Origin: an archaeon | Lineage (GTDB): Archaea > Nanobdellota > Nanobdellia > Pacearchaeales > GW2011-AR1 | Length of the DNA: 64,000 nucleotides | Reading direction: 5' to 3' | Assembly: GCA_018651605.1 (NCBI GenBank) | Contig: JABIDS010000003.1 | Coordinates: 46,209-110,208 of the forward strand | Shown here: one piece after another, positions 38,632 to 49,369 of the stretch | How positions within the stretch are numbered: the stretch's first letter is position 1 | Layout: every line of letters starts with the position of its first letter | Made by a program: the position numbers and the translations under genes | The notes under the pieces: generated by a model | Database searches by the model: none | Told to the model about the DNA's origin: nothing | What the model saw: only the letters and a program-made list of their open reading frames with translations

Positions 38632-39321
38632 TTACTCACACTTCTCCACAGCCTTATACTTCACAACACTCTTCGTCTTCACAACATCCTTATACTTTGT
38701 CACTAATTTAGTTTTAGGAATCATCCTATAATCTCTATCATAATCACAAACTCTTCTCTTCTCTGGAGTCACATCACAAAAACATTTAATATCTCCAGAA
38801 CCAACATCAAAAATACCAGAAACAGATTCTGTAGAACCAGAACGAATATCCAATGTTTCTTTATCATAATCAGAACCAGAACATCCACCACCAACACACT
38901 TAATCCCAAACTTAACTGAAAAATCCCCAGACTTAGAATCCCGATTCTTAACATCACACTCAACCCTCACTTTATTCGAAGAACTGCCCCCATCACACTC
39001 AACAATCTCCCTTCTATACCTCAACCTCCGACTATCACAATCATAATCCCAAGAATATCCTTTTTCATAATATGTTTCCTCATATGAATAAGGTTCCCTA
39101 ACAACATAACTCTCAACATCATGATAAGGCACACTAACATATTTACAATTCTCCCCACCCCCAATAACATTCCCTGCAATCCCCAAAAAACCCCCAGAAC
39201 CCCTAAACACCAAATATAAAACAAAACCCACTAATAAAACAGCAATAACAATAAGAACAACTAACAATATCGAAATAATCAAAGCCCTGTCTTCTCTTTC
39301 CATCAAAAACAAAAGACACAA
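38632..39321 (-). CDS. single-TM protein with Cys-containing extracellular domain
   Basis: 229 aa; TM ALIISILLVVLIVIAVLLVGFVLYLVF. Confidence 0.6.
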   Translation of the reverse strand: MCLLFLMEREDRALIISILLVVLIVIAVLLVGFVLYLVFRGSGGFLGIAGNVIGGGENCKYVSVPYHDVESYVVREPYSYEETYYEKGYSWDYDCDSRRLRYRREIVECDGGSSSNKVRVECDVKNRDSKSGDFSVKFGIKCVGGGCSGSDYDKETLDIRSGSTESVSGIFDVGSGDIKCFCDVTPEKRRVCDYDRDYRMIPKTKLVTKYKDVVKTKSVVKYKAVEKCE

Positions 39322-39422
39322 TCTTATTTAAAACTTCTTCATAGTTTTCATAGAAAGGGAGTGGTGAAAAAGATAGGGAAAATTGTTTTAACAAAATGGG
39401 AGCATAAGAAGAGGCATTAGAA

Positions 39423-39731
39423 TTAATGTATATCTATATTTTTATTTAATGTAATAACATCATGTTGTTCATTCTCATTAATTTTTTGCAAATTTATTAA
39501 TTTAAAATATTTTAAAACATTTAAATCGTCTTGAGTATTACAATGAAATAACTTATCTAGCTTTTCTTTATTTATAGGGTTCTGATCTATCAAAAGTTGC
39601 AAGATTTTTCTTCTTCTGTCTGTTAAAACATTATCCATTTGTTCTGGAGGTATAACTAATATCTCCCTATCTTGATTCATTCTTTCTGGTATTTTAAAAA
39701 TCTTTTCTATAATTTCAACAGTATTATTCAT
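39423..39731 (-). CDS. HTH protein, possible antitoxin partner
   Basis: 102 aa, DRRRKILQLLIDQNPINKEKLDKLFHCNTQDDLNVLKYFKLI; overlaps upstream ORF by 8 nt. Confidence 0.5.
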   Translation of the reverse strand: MNNTVEIIEKIFKIPERMNQDREILVIPPEQMDNVLTDRRRKILQLLIDQNPINKEKLDKLFHCNTQDDLNVLKYFKLINLQKINENEQHDVITLNKNIDIH

Positions 39732-40023
39732 CTTCCATGTTCTCCATAAATTGTTTCCAATTCTTTGATAGGTAATCTATTGCATTACCTAAACCTCCAT
39801 CGATTTTTTCCTCTCTTTTTTGTTTGCCATTTCTAGCCATAAAATGAATGTGACTCCCCTTGTTATCATAATTATCACAATGACAAATTTCTAAATCCTT
39901 GCCATTATCTAAAATTAATAATGCAACACAATATAAAAAACTTCCGTTTTCATGCAATTTTTTTACACATAGTTTTGGGAAATAAGTTCCATTACCTATT
40001 ACAAATTCTATTTTATTATACAT
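39724..40023 (-). CDS. DUF6516-like protein, possible toxin
   Basis: 99 aa; CHCDNYDNKGSHIHFMARNGKQ ... DYLSKNW resembles the YDN..GxHxH motif of DUF6516. Confidence 0.5.
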   Translation of the reverse strand: MYNKIEFVIGNGTYFPKLCVKKLHENGSFLYCVALLILDNGKDLEICHCDNYDNKGSHIHFMARNGKQKREEKIDGGLGNAIDYLSKNWKQFMENMEDE

Positions 40024-40077
40024 GATAAATAGTCAACAATTAAGTTTTTAAAGATTATTACAATTTTTGTTTACAAG

Positions 40078-40101
40078 TAAGTGCTGGCATGCCAGCACTT
40101 A
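40078..40101. repeat. 24 bp perfect palindrome
   Basis: TAAGTGCTGGCATGCCAGCACTTA equals its own reverse complement; upstream of the 40023/39731 minus-strand pair. Confidence 0.9.
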
Positions 40102-40220
40102 GCTTCGTAAATATATAAACTTTTCTCAACCCAAAACATTTAAAACCTAACTATTTCTACTCTAATAAGTGTAAAAACAATACACAAACCTTATAACATT
40201 GTAAGGTTAAAAAAACAACT

Positions 40221-40301
40221 GCCTCCGTGGGACAATGGTACTCCAACTGGCTTGAGACCAGTGCTCTTTTGGGCTTCCCGGTTCGATTCCGGGCGGGGGC
40301 G
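40221..40301 (+). tRNA. tRNA-Ser (UGA)
   Basis: GCCTCCG/CGGGGGC acceptor, ACTGG-CTTGAGA-CCAGT anticodon arm, long variable arm, CCCGG-TTCGATT-CCGGG T-arm. Confidence 0.93.
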
Positions 40302-40519
40302 TTTTTGGGCTGTAAGCCCAACACTTCCCACCCGAAATCGCAAGTGTGCTACATCTTCCCATGGTTCGATCGAGCATTTACATTTTTAATCCAACTCTAC
40401 ATTTATTTCAAAAATGTGGATGCGAGTAGGGCGGGGCGTTCCACACCAAAAACCACCCAACCCCAACAACTATATCCCACCACAAAAATACTTAAAAAAC
40501 AATCAAACCTATCCTCAAC

Positions 40520-41011
40520 ATGAGCAAAAAAACAATCGAGATATTACTGAGCCTTATTCTATTAACAGCATTACTTATTGGAACTGTATTAGTTCTTTCA
40601 GTAGATACAACAGCAGATAAAAAAACAATTAAACCTTTAGAAAAACAAAACACAGAACAGACAAACATAATCCAACAAGGCGCAACTTACAATCAAATAA
40701 ATTACCCTTGCATAAAGCAAGTTAAAACAATCCCATGTTTTAAAATAATTGAACAAACAAAATCAAAAGGAAAAAACAATTACCTAGAAAACCAAAAAAC
40801 AATCTGCTATAAAAAAGAAGAATTACCACAAACTAGATCAGACGGACAATATAAAGAAATCATCCAAGAAAAAACAAAATGTTACAGAGAAGAAATAAAA
40901 GGTTGCACCAAAACATTAATAGAAATAAGTTGCTTCGAAAAAATCCCTCAAACAACTAGCCCCGGACAATACCACCCTGAAAATTCAGTAAGAAGCGCTT
41001 GTTTTAATTAG
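40520..41011 (+). CDS. single-TM Cys-containing hypothetical protein
   Basis: 163 aa; TM ILLSLILLTALLIGTVLVLS. Confidence 0.6.
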   Translation: MSKKTIEILLSLILLTALLIGTVLVLSVDTTADKKTIKPLEKQNTEQTNIIQQGATYNQINYPCIKQVKTIPCFKIIEQTKSKGKNNYLENQKTICYKKEELPQTRSDGQYKEIIQEKTKCYREEIKGCTKTLIEISCFEKIPQTTSPGQYHPENSVRSACFN

Positions 41012-41219
41012 AATTCTTTTTTGAAAATTTACCCAAAACATTTTTATACCCTTTATTCTTAACAAACCCAACATGACTAGCAAAACCCAAACAAATCAAA
41101 TCATCAATTCTATTATAGCTAGCATTATCATCATTTAAACGCAAGTTCAATAAAGAGCTTGCACCACAACCTTACCATGACTAATCTACACCCCAAAAAC
41201 CAACAACCACACACCTAAA

Positions 41220-42887
41220 ATGACACATCCAAAAACCAACCCACCCTTAGAAATCTACGACTGCACCCTAAGAGAAGGAGAACAAGCAAAAGGAGCTAGC
41301 TTCACCTTAAAAAACCGACTAGAACTCTGCCAACTTTTAGATGATTTCAAAGTAGACTACATTGAACTAGGATGGCCAATTGTCTCACAAGAAATAAGAG
41401 ACGCATTCAAAATAGCATTAGAAAAAACAAAATACTCAAAAATAGTCGCCTTCGGCTCAACATCAAGAACCTCAGACCCACAACAAGACAAAAACCTAAA
41501 TTCAATAATAGAAACAGGTGTCAAATACTCTTGCATCTTTGGAAAAACCCATCTCACACACATCCAAAAACAACTCAAAATCAGCCCAAATGAAAACCTA
41601 GAAAGAATTTCTCAAAGCATCGAATACCTAAAACAAAACAACATAACAACATTTTATGACGCAGAACATTATTTCGACGGATTCAAAGACAATCCAGAAT
41701 ACGCTCTCCAAACTCTAACAACAGCAATACAAGCAGGAGCAGAAAGAGTCATCTTATGCGATACAAACGGAGGAATGTTACCAGAACAAGTAAAAGAAAT
41801 CCTAAGCAAAACAAAAACACACTTAGAAAACAAAAACCTAAACTCCAAATTAGGCGTCCACTTTCACGACGACTGCAACTTAGCATTAGCAAACACTTTA
41901 GCATCACTTCCATACATCACACAAGTCCAAGGAACAATCAACGGAATAGGAGAAAGAATCGGAAACCTAAATCTAACAACTTTCCTAGCAATTTACTTAG
42001 ATAAACTCCATCCAACAACCCACCCAAACAATCCCTCCGAAGACACCAACCCCTCCACCAACCATCCCACCACCCCCTCCACCAACAACCTAAACATAAA
42101 CCTTCAAGATTTAAAAAAAGTAAATAAAAAATCCTTCAGACTTTGTGGAATCACCATGCAAGAAAACCAACCATTTGTAGGAGACACAGCTTTTGCACAT
42201 CGAGGCGGAGTCCACATAGATGCAATAAAAAAAGGAGCAAGCTACGAACACTCAACACCTGAAAAATTCGGAAACAAATCACGAATAATCCTAAACAGTT
42301 TAGGCGGAGCAAGCTCAGTCATAGAAGTTGCAAGACAATTCAATTATCATCTAGACAAAAAAGATCCAACATTCCAAGAAAAAACCCAACAACTCTTCAA
42401 TGAATTAAGACAACACGAAAAAGCAGGATACGATTCAGGAACCCACCCTGCAGAACAATTCCTACTAATTAATAAATATTTTGGAAACCATCAAAACCTA
42501 TTCACAATAAAAAAATGGAAAGCAGAAAGTAAAAAAGAAAACAACAAAGAAACATCAGAATTCTACGCACTCTGCAAAATAAATCAAGAAACACTAGAAA
42601 GCCAAATCTCCCTTGAAGGAGGCCCAATAGAAGCAGGATTCAACACTCTAAAAGAAATACTCTCAAATAAATATCCTCAAGCAACCCTATTACACTTATC
42701 AGATTTCAAAGTAACAATCGCAAGAGAAAGCGAAGAAGAAAGCACAGTTAGAACAGAAATAAAATTCAAAAATGGAACAGAATTCTCAACAATCGGCGTA
42801 GACAGAAACATAATAGGCTCAGCAGTAGAAGCCCTAGAAAAAGGATTCAAATACCAAATTTTAAAAACACCAAACCCCAATTACTAA
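41220..42887 (+). CDS. LeuA/CimA family acyltransferase (citramalate synthase-type)
   Basis: YDCTLREGEQAKGASFTLKNRLELCQLLDDFKVDYIELGWP; HFHDDCNLALANTLA; C-terminal LeuA dimer-type domain. Confidence 0.85.
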   Translation: MTHPKTNPPLEIYDCTLREGEQAKGASFTLKNRLELCQLLDDFKVDYIELGWPIVSQEIRDAFKIALEKTKYSKIVAFGSTSRTSDPQQDKNLNSIIETGVKYSCIFGKTHLTHIQKQLKISPNENLERISQSIEYLKQNNITTFYDAEHYFDGFKDNPEYALQTLTTAIQAGAERVILCDTNGGMLPEQVKEILSKTKTHLENKNLNSKLGVHFHDDCNLALANTLASLPYITQVQGTINGIGERIGNLNLTTFLAIYLDKLHPTTHPNNPSEDTNPSTNHPTTPSTNNLNINLQDLKKVNKKSFRLCGITMQENQPFVGDTAFAHRGGVHIDAIKKGASYEHSTPEKFGNKSRIILNSLGGASSVIEVARQFNYHLDKKDPTFQEKTQQLFNELRQHEKAGYDSGTHPAEQFLLINKYFGNHQNLFTIKKWKAESKKENNKETSEFYALCKINQETLESQISLEGGPIEAGFNTLKEILSNKYPQATLLHLSDFKVTIARESEEESTVRTEIKFKNGTEFSTIGVDRNIIGSAVEALEKGFKYQILKTPNPNY

Positions 42888-42888
42888 A

Positions 42889-45681
42889 ATGCAAGACTTT
42901 AATAAAATCCAAGAAAAAGCAAGAAACATCTGGAAGAAAAACAAAACCAAAATAAAACAAGCAATAGATGACAATCCTAAAAAACCAATTTTCTCATTCT
43001 TAGAAGGCCCACCAACAGCAAACGCACCACCAGCCCTCCACCATCTAGAAGTCAGAACATTCAAAGATATAATTTGTAAATACAAATACATGAAAGGATT
43101 CTCAGTTCCAAGAAAAGGAGGATGGGACACACATGGATTACCAGTCGAAGTTCAAGTAGAAAAACAACTAGGATTAAAATCAAAAAAAGAAGTCGTAGAA
43201 TACGGAATGGAAAAATTCATAAAAAAATGCAGAGCAAACGTTTTCTCAAACATCGAAGACTGGAACAAATCAACAGAAGAACTAGGTTACTGGGTAGACT
43301 TAGAAAACCCCTACATAACTTTAGACAACAATTATATTGAAAGCGTTTGGTGGAGCCTAAAAGAACTTTACAATAAAAAATTACTATACAAAGGATTCAA
43401 GGTAGTCCCTTACTGCCCAAGATGCGGAACACCATTATCAAGCCACGAAGTCTCACAAGGATACAAAGACGTAAAAGAAGATTCAGTCTACATAGCATTC
43501 AAATTAAAACAAAAACCAGAATACATATTAGCATGGACAACAACTCCTTGGACACTTCCAGGAAACGTAGCACTAGCAGTTGGAAAAGATTTAGATTATG
43601 TAAAAGTAGAACTTCCAGACAAAGACAAATTAATCTTAGGAAAAGAAAAACTAGACTTAATACAAGGAGACTACAAAATAATAGAAAAACTAAAAGGAAA
43701 AGATTTACTAGGATTAGAATATGAACCTTTATTCAACATAAAAGAATTACAAAATGAAAACTCTCATAAAATAATAAAAGCAGATTTCGTAACAACAGAA
43801 GAAGGAACAGGAGTAGTCCACACTGCAGGAATGTATGGTGAAGACGACTACGAAGTTTGCAAAGAAAACAACATCCCTCTAGTCCACACAGTAGGAGAAG
43901 ACGGAAAATTCAATGAACTAGTTCCACAATGGCAAGGAAAATTCGTCAAAGGAGCAGAACAAGAAATAATAGAAGACCTAAAACAAAGACACCTACTATT
44001 CAAAAAAGAAAAATTCTCACACACTTACCCATTCTGTTGGAGATGCGACTCACCATTATTATATTACGCAGTTGACTCATGGTTCATAGCAGTCACAAAA
44101 CTAAAAAAAGAAATGATTAATGCAAATAAAAAAATAACATGGAACCCAGAACACATTAAAGAAGGAAGATTTGGAAAATGGCTTGAAAACATAAAAGACT
44201 GGAGCTTATCAAGATTTAAATTCTGGGGAACACCTCTACCAATTTGGGAATGCTCTGAAGAATGCGGAGAACAAAAAATAATCGGAAGCGTCCAAGAATT
44301 AAAAGAAAACGCAACAAAACCCTTCAAAGAATATGACCTGCACAGACCTTGGGTAGACAAAATAAAAATAAAATGCAAATGCGGAAAAGAAATGACAAGA
44401 GTTAAAGATTTAATTGATGTATGGTATGACTCAGGCTCAGCAAGCTTCGCCCAATTTCATTACCCATTTGAAAACAAAAAAGAATTCAATAGAAGATTCT
44501 CCTATGATTACATCAGCGAAGCAATAGACCAAACAAGAGGATGGTTCTACACACTTCACGCAATTGGAACAATGTTATTCAACAAACCAACTTACAAAAA
44601 CGTAATCTGCGCAGGACACATTGTAGACGACAAAGGAGAAAAAATGTCAAAAACAAAAGGAAACATAATCAAGCCAAACGACATCATAGAAAAAACAGGA
44701 GTAGACGCAGTAAGACTACAATTCTGCACATCAGACACAGGCAACTTCAAAAGATTTTCCCAAGAATCAATGAAAGAATCAGTCCTACCATTTTTATCAG
44801 TCCTAGAAAACTGCTACAAATTCTACCTACAAAAAGAAAACAAAAAACTCCAAGAACCAAAAATAGAAGATAAATGGATACTAAGCAAACTAAACAACCT
44901 CATAATCAACACAGAAAAATCACTAGACACTTACGAAATCCACAAACCATTCCAAGAAATACTAGATTTCACAATCAACGATTTCTCAAGAACATACATA
45001 AAAATGACAAGAGACAGAGATGACAACAAAGAAATCCTAAAACAAATCCTAGAAACCCTTTCACTAATCCTCGCACCATTCGCACCTTACATCTCAGAAT
45101 ACATTTACAGCGAATTCAACAAAGACTCAGTTCACCTCTCAAAATATCCAAAACCAAATACAAAACAAATAAACAAAAAATTAGAAACCGAATTCCAAAT
45201 AGCTCTAGATATAATTGAAAAAGGACTAGCAGAAAGAGACAAAGAACAAATTGGACTTAAATGGCCATTATCAAAAGCAACAATAAAAACAAAACAAAAA
45301 ATATCAAAACAACTCCAAAACATAATCACAACCCAACTAAACATAAAAACCATCCAAATTCAAGAAACAAAAGATGAAACATCAATCACTCTAGACACAA
45401 ACTTAACACCAGAACTAGAAGCCGAAGGTTATGCTCGAGAAATCTCAAGAAAAGTCCAAGCCCTAAGAAAAAACAAAGGACTAATCAAAACAGATAACAT
45501 AGAACTAGCAATAATCCTTCCAGAAGAACTGCAAGAACCAATACAATCACAATTAGATTTTATAAAACAAAGAACAAATTCCAAAGATGTCACAATAAAT
45601 AAAGAGAAAACAAACTACAAACATTCTTCAGACGAGAAAATCAAAGGAAAAGAGATTAAAATCCTTTTCAACAAACTCTAA
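42889..45681 (+). CDS. ileS: isoleucyl-tRNA synthetase
   Basis: EGPPTANAPPALHHLEVRTFKDI; GWDTHGLPVE; EKMSKTKGN. Confidence 0.95.
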   Translation: MQDFNKIQEKARNIWKKNKTKIKQAIDDNPKKPIFSFLEGPPTANAPPALHHLEVRTFKDIICKYKYMKGFSVPRKGGWDTHGLPVEVQVEKQLGLKSKKEVVEYGMEKFIKKCRANVFSNIEDWNKSTEELGYWVDLENPYITLDNNYIESVWWSLKELYNKKLLYKGFKVVPYCPRCGTPLSSHEVSQGYKDVKEDSVYIAFKLKQKPEYILAWTTTPWTLPGNVALAVGKDLDYVKVELPDKDKLILGKEKLDLIQGDYKIIEKLKGKDLLGLEYEPLFNIKELQNENSHKIIKADFVTTEEGTGVVHTAGMYGEDDYEVCKENNIPLVHTVGEDGKFNELVPQWQGKFVKGAEQEIIEDLKQRHLLFKKEKFSHTYPFCWRCDSPLLYYAVDSWFIAVTKLKKEMINANKKITWNPEHIKEGRFGKWLENIKDWSLSRFKFWGTPLPIWECSEECGEQKIIGSVQELKENATKPFKEYDLHRPWVDKIKIKCKCGKEMTRVKDLIDVWYDSGSASFAQFHYPFENKKEFNRRFSYDYISEAIDQTRGWFYTLHAIGTMLFNKPTYKNVICAGHIVDDKGEKMSKTKGNIIKPNDIIEKTGVDAVRLQFCTSDTGNFKRFSQESMKESVLPFLSVLENCYKFYLQKENKKLQEPKIEDKWILSKLNNLIINTEKSLDTYEIHKPFQEILDFTINDFSRTYIKMTRDRDDNKEILKQILETLSLILAPFAPYISEYIYSEFNKDSVHLSKYPKPNTKQINKKLETEFQIALDIIEKGLAERDKEQIGLKWPLSKATIKTKQKISKQLQNIITTQLNIKTIQIQETKDETSITLDTNLTPELEAEGYAREISRKVQALRKNKGLIKTDNIELAIILPEELQEPIQSQLDFIKQRTNSKDVTINKEKTNYKHSSDEKIKGKEIKILFNKL

Positions 45682-45827
45682 CCTACCACTCCAATATACA
45701 CATCCCATTACACACAATTCCAACATAAATCCTAGCAACCGACGATAAAAATCAAACACTTTTTAATACTATCTTTAAATGACGAAAACATTTAAATACT
45801 CCTATCCGATTATAATAGCATAAAAAG

Positions 45828-46631
45828 ATGATAGTAAAAGAAGAGTTTTTAAGCAGACTAAGAAAAATATTCGACCTTAATTTATATGAGGTAAGAGTAT
45901 GGACAGCCTTATTATCCCGAGGAGTAAGCACAGCCGGAGAGCTAAGTAACATCTCAGACGTCCCTCGTTCAAGAACCTACGACATTCTAGAAACATTAGA
46001 AAAAAAAGGATTTATAGTTATGAAATTAGGAAAACCAATAAAATTCGTAGCACTAAAACCAGAAGAAGTTATAGAAAGAGTAAAAAAGAATTTAACAACA
46101 GAAGCTGCAGAAAAAAGCAAAAGACTAGACAAATTAAAACAAGAAGAAATCCTAACAGAACTATCAGACTTATTCACTCAAGGAGTAAAATTCGTTGAAC
46201 CTGCAGATTTATCCGGAAGCGTCAAAGGAAGACAAAACGCCTACAATCATTTAGACATGATGATAAGAGAAGCAGAATCAACAATCACAATCGCAACAAC
46301 TGCCGCAGGACTAAACAGAAAAATGGAAGCCCTACTACCAAGTTTAGAAAAAGCAAAAAAACGAGGAGTCATAATAAGAATCGCAACTCAAGTCGCAGAT
46401 GATAATAAAGAAATAGTAAAAGAACTTTCAAAAGTTGCAGAAATAAAACACATGCCAAAGATGAGAGCAAGATTCGCAATTGTTGATAGCACACAACTTC
46501 TTTTCCTTGTCCTAGATGACGAAAAAGTTCACCCTAATTATGATGTCGCAATCTGGCTATCAACCGATTTCTTCGCAGCTGCAATGGAACAATTATTTGA
46601 AGCCGCATGGAAAGGGTTTAAAAATATATAA
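45828..46631 (+). CDS. TrmB-family transcriptional regulator
   Basis: LNLYEVRVWTALLSRGVSTAGELSNISDVPRSRTYDILETLEKKGFI. Confidence 0.88.
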   Translation: MIVKEEFLSRLRKIFDLNLYEVRVWTALLSRGVSTAGELSNISDVPRSRTYDILETLEKKGFIVMKLGKPIKFVALKPEEVIERVKKNLTTEAAEKSKRLDKLKQEEILTELSDLFTQGVKFVEPADLSGSVKGRQNAYNHLDMMIREAESTITIATTAAGLNRKMEALLPSLEKAKKRGVIIRIATQVADDNKEIVKELSKVAEIKHMPKMRARFAIVDSTQLLFLVLDDEKVHPNYDVAIWLSTDFFAAAMEQLFEAAWKGFKNI

Positions 46632-46690
46632 TAACAAATATATTTAAAAATCCAATTTTCTATTAATATTTATGAAAGGAGAACAATTAC

Positions 46691-46749
46691 GGAGTAAGAA
46701 TCTAAAAGGGAAAGATACATCGAAGAAAACCGTAGGTTGTCTTAGATAA
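46691..46749 (+). repeat. start-site hairpin element, partial type E module
   Basis: AATCTAAAAGGGAAAGATACATCGAAGAAAACC-GTA-GGTTGTCTTAGATAA-ATG aligns with the AATCTAAAAGGAGGATACATC module. Confidence 0.55.
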
Positions 46750-47073
46750 ATGATATCCCCAAGCTACCTAATAATCATCGGACTCTTCTTACTATATTAT
46801 TTAACACTCCTAATCATAGAAAGAAGAATGCTCCACGACCCAAAAGAAATAATCTCAAAATTCCTATCAGTCATATTATTTTACGCAGGAATATCAATAA
46901 TCTATTTCTCACTAACTGGAAAACCATTCTTCACAGAATCAACAGAAACCTACAATCTCTACATATTCATAATAGGATTCGTAGCAATACTCTGGACAAT
47001 TCCAGAATTACTCTCAGAATTCAAATTCTTTAAAAAATTCATGAATGGTGATACAAAGAAAAAGAAAAAATAA
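46750..47073 (+). CDS. small polytopic membrane protein
   Basis: 107 aa with three hydrophobic segments. Confidence 0.6.
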   Translation: MISPSYLIIIGLFLLYYLTLLIIERRMLHDPKEIISKFLSVILFYAGISIIYFSLTGKPFFTESTETYNLYIFIIGFVAILWTIPELLSEFKFFKKFMNGDTKKKKK

Positions 47074-47289
47074 TCAATAATTCATAACCAACTTACTTAA
47101 AACAGGATGTTCACTTAAACCTACAAGCTCAGCTTCAGCAACAACAGCATCTACATAATCATGGCAAACACATTCACTAAGAAATCTATAATCTCCTTCA
47201 AGTCCATCACCCTTACTCAAACCTTCAACAAATTCTCTTGGACTGATATCCAAACTAATATCCAAACTCATAAAAAACACAACACTCAA
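47074..47289 (-). CDS. hypothetical protein
   Basis: 71 aa ORF, weak evidence. Confidence 0.4.
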   Translation of the reverse strand: MSVVFFMSLDISLDISPREFVEGLSKGDGLEGDYRFLSECVCHDYVDAVVAEAELVGLSEHPVLSKLVMNY

Positions 47290-47302
47290 GATTATATAAA
47301 TA

Positions 47303-48595
47303 TTACCCTACTTCACCAACCATATGATGCACCCCAACACTCTTAATCACTACCTCAAGATTCTTTCCCAATAACTCCTTCCAACCAAATTCCCCACCAG
47401 AACCCTTAACCAAAACAATATTATAATTCTCATCTCTTCCCTCAAACAACCCTCCACTTAAAGACTTATTAACAAAAACCTTCACCTTCTTCCCAACAAA
47501 CTTCTTCTTATTATCCAAAGCCCCAGCTCGATGACATTCCATCAACTCACTAGCCCTCTTACTAACAACCTCTCCAGACAACTCCTTCAACTTCCAAGCC
47601 TCAGTCCCCTTATGCCGAGAAAACTTTGACAAATTAAAAACATCCGGCTTAAACTCAGAAACAAACCCAAGACTACCACGAAAATCCCCAACACTCTCAC
47701 TAGGATAACCAACAATAACATCAGTCGCAAAAACTCCATCAGGAAACTCTTTACGAAATCTTTCAACAATCTTCTCAACCAATTCAATTTCATACCCACG
47801 CCTCATAGACTTCAAAACATCATCACTCCCAGACTGAATCGGCACATGCAGAAACTTATACATCTTCTTATCCTTAAACACAGAAATCATCTCATCCAAT
47901 ATCAAAAACAAACCAGCAGGATTCATCATCCCCAACCGAACCTTAAACCTCCCTTTCAATAATAACACTCGACGCAACAACTCCACCAACCTAGACTCAC
48001 CATATTTATCAACACCATAAACAGCACAATCTTGCGAAGTCAACCAAATCTCCTTAGCCCCATTCCTTAAATCACTCTCAACACTTTTAACAACATCATC
48101 AATATCAAAAGAAAACAAATCACCCTTAGCCAACTTTGTCTTACAATAACTACAATTCCCCAAACAACCCTCAGAAATCTGCGTAATCCCAATCAACTTA
48201 TTGGAAGAAATCTTAGGCAAACCAACTTTCACTTCATTTCTTTTATCCAAATAATTCTCATAATTTTTCAACAAATTCACAATATTTTTAAAATTATGAG
48301 TCCCCAAAAGCAAACAATCCACAGCAAGCTTTTTCAACTCCTTAGCATCAGTCTCAGGCATACACCCAGCAATTACTAAAATTTTCTTAGGATATTTCTT
48401 CGACAAATCCTGCACCCGCCTCTTAATTTTATTCTCAGTCTTCCCTTTAACAACACACGAATTCAAAACAATAATATCTGCAATATCAGAATTACCAACT
48501 AATCCATAACCCGCACCCCTAAGTAAACCTCCAATAATTTCAGAATTATTCTGATTCGCAGCACATCCATAAGTTTCAATATAAACTTCTTTCAT
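47303..48595 (-). CDS. tRNA-t6A37 methylthiotransferase (e-MtaB/CDKAL1-like)
   Basis: YIETYGCAANQNNSEI; GCLGNCSYCKTKLAKG radical SAM; HVPIQSGSDDVLKSMRRGY. Confidence 0.92.
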   Translation of the reverse strand: MKEVYIETYGCAANQNNSEIIGGLLRGAGYGLVGNSDIADIIVLNSCVVKGKTENKIKRRVQDLSKKYPKKILVIAGCMPETDAKELKKLAVDCLLLGTHNFKNIVNLLKNYENYLDKRNEVKVGLPKISSNKLIGITQISEGCLGNCSYCKTKLAKGDLFSFDIDDVVKSVESDLRNGAKEIWLTSQDCAVYGVDKYGESRLVELLRRVLLLKGRFKVRLGMMNPAGLFLILDEMISVFKDKKMYKFLHVPIQSGSDDVLKSMRRGYEIELVEKIVERFRKEFPDGVFATDVIVGYPSESVGDFRGSLGFVSEFKPDVFNLSKFSRHKGTEAWKLKELSGEVVSKRASELMECHRAGALDNKKKFVGKKVKVFVNKSLSGGLFEGRDENYNIVLVKGSGGEFGWKELLGKNLEVVIKSVGVHHMVGEVG

Positions 48596-48689
48596 GAAAA
48601 AATTGAGAATTAAACCTTTAAAGAGTTTACCCTAAATATATCTTTAACAGTAAATAAATATTTATAAATCATTTCAACATAATCTAAAA

Positions 48690-49001
48690 ATGCCTCCAAA
48701 AATACATTATACATCAACTTCAAAAGAAGAGTATTCAGAATTAGAAAAAGATATGAAAAGATTCTTAGAAGGCTACTCCATTTTCCCAGAAGGAGATATA
48801 GGAGTTAGAAGGGGGCATAATAATTGTGTTAGAATTTCACCACTTCAAGGAATAATAAAGGAAGTTAGCCCAACACAACTTAAAAAAGAGAGAGCTCCAA
48901 AAGCAGAATTAGAAAGATTAAGTCCAGAATACAAATTTGCAATAATGAAACTTGATGACGTTATCTATCAGATTAATTTTGATGACACTGTAACTACTTA
49001 A
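48690..49001 (+). CDS. hypothetical protein
   Basis: 103 aa ORF with TATA-like TTTATAAATC upstream. Confidence 0.55.
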   Translation: MPPKIHYTSTSKEEYSELEKDMKRFLEGYSIFPEGDIGVRRGHNNCVRISPLQGIIKEVSPTQLKKERAPKAELERLSPEYKFAIMKLDDVIYQINFDDTVTT

Positions 49002-49042
49002 TATATATTTTCAAAATCATATTTATTTAAAAAGTAAATCAC

Positions 49043-49366
49043 ATGAGAAATAAAATGACAACATACACATTATCAGAGAGAGTTTGGAGCAATACAAATA
49101 AAAGATTTATTTGCATTAGAGGAGATAGTCAATATTTTGGAGGAGAAAGCATTAGAGAAAATGACAAAGGATTAGCTTCAAAAAATTTATATGAATTAGT
49201 TAAACAGTTTCAAGATCTAGGATATAAATTAAAAAAAGGAGATAAAATTACAACAATTCCTACAGAAGTATCAGTTGTTGGAGATTATAGTGATCATCCG
49301 ATTAGAAATTCACTTCTAGAAAAATTTGAAACACATTTTCTAAGATCTCAAGAAAAACAAATTTAA
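49043..49366 (+). CDS. hypothetical protein
   Basis: 107 aa ORF. Confidence 0.5.
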   Translation: MRNKMTTYTLSERVWSNTNKRFICIRGDSQYFGGESIRENDKGLASKNLYELVKQFQDLGYKLKKGDKITTIPTEVSVVGDYSDHPIRNSLLEKFETHFLRSQEKQI

Positions 49367-49369
49367 ACC

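Noticed and set aside
40227-40523. 98 aa ORF
   Set aside because: It runs through tRNA-Ser and the GC-rich tail; not a protein gene.
42020-42100. Pro/Thr/Asn-rich stretch in the LeuA/CimA protein as a repeat element
   Set aside because: Simple low-complexity linker without hairpin structure or similarity to the repeat family in this window.
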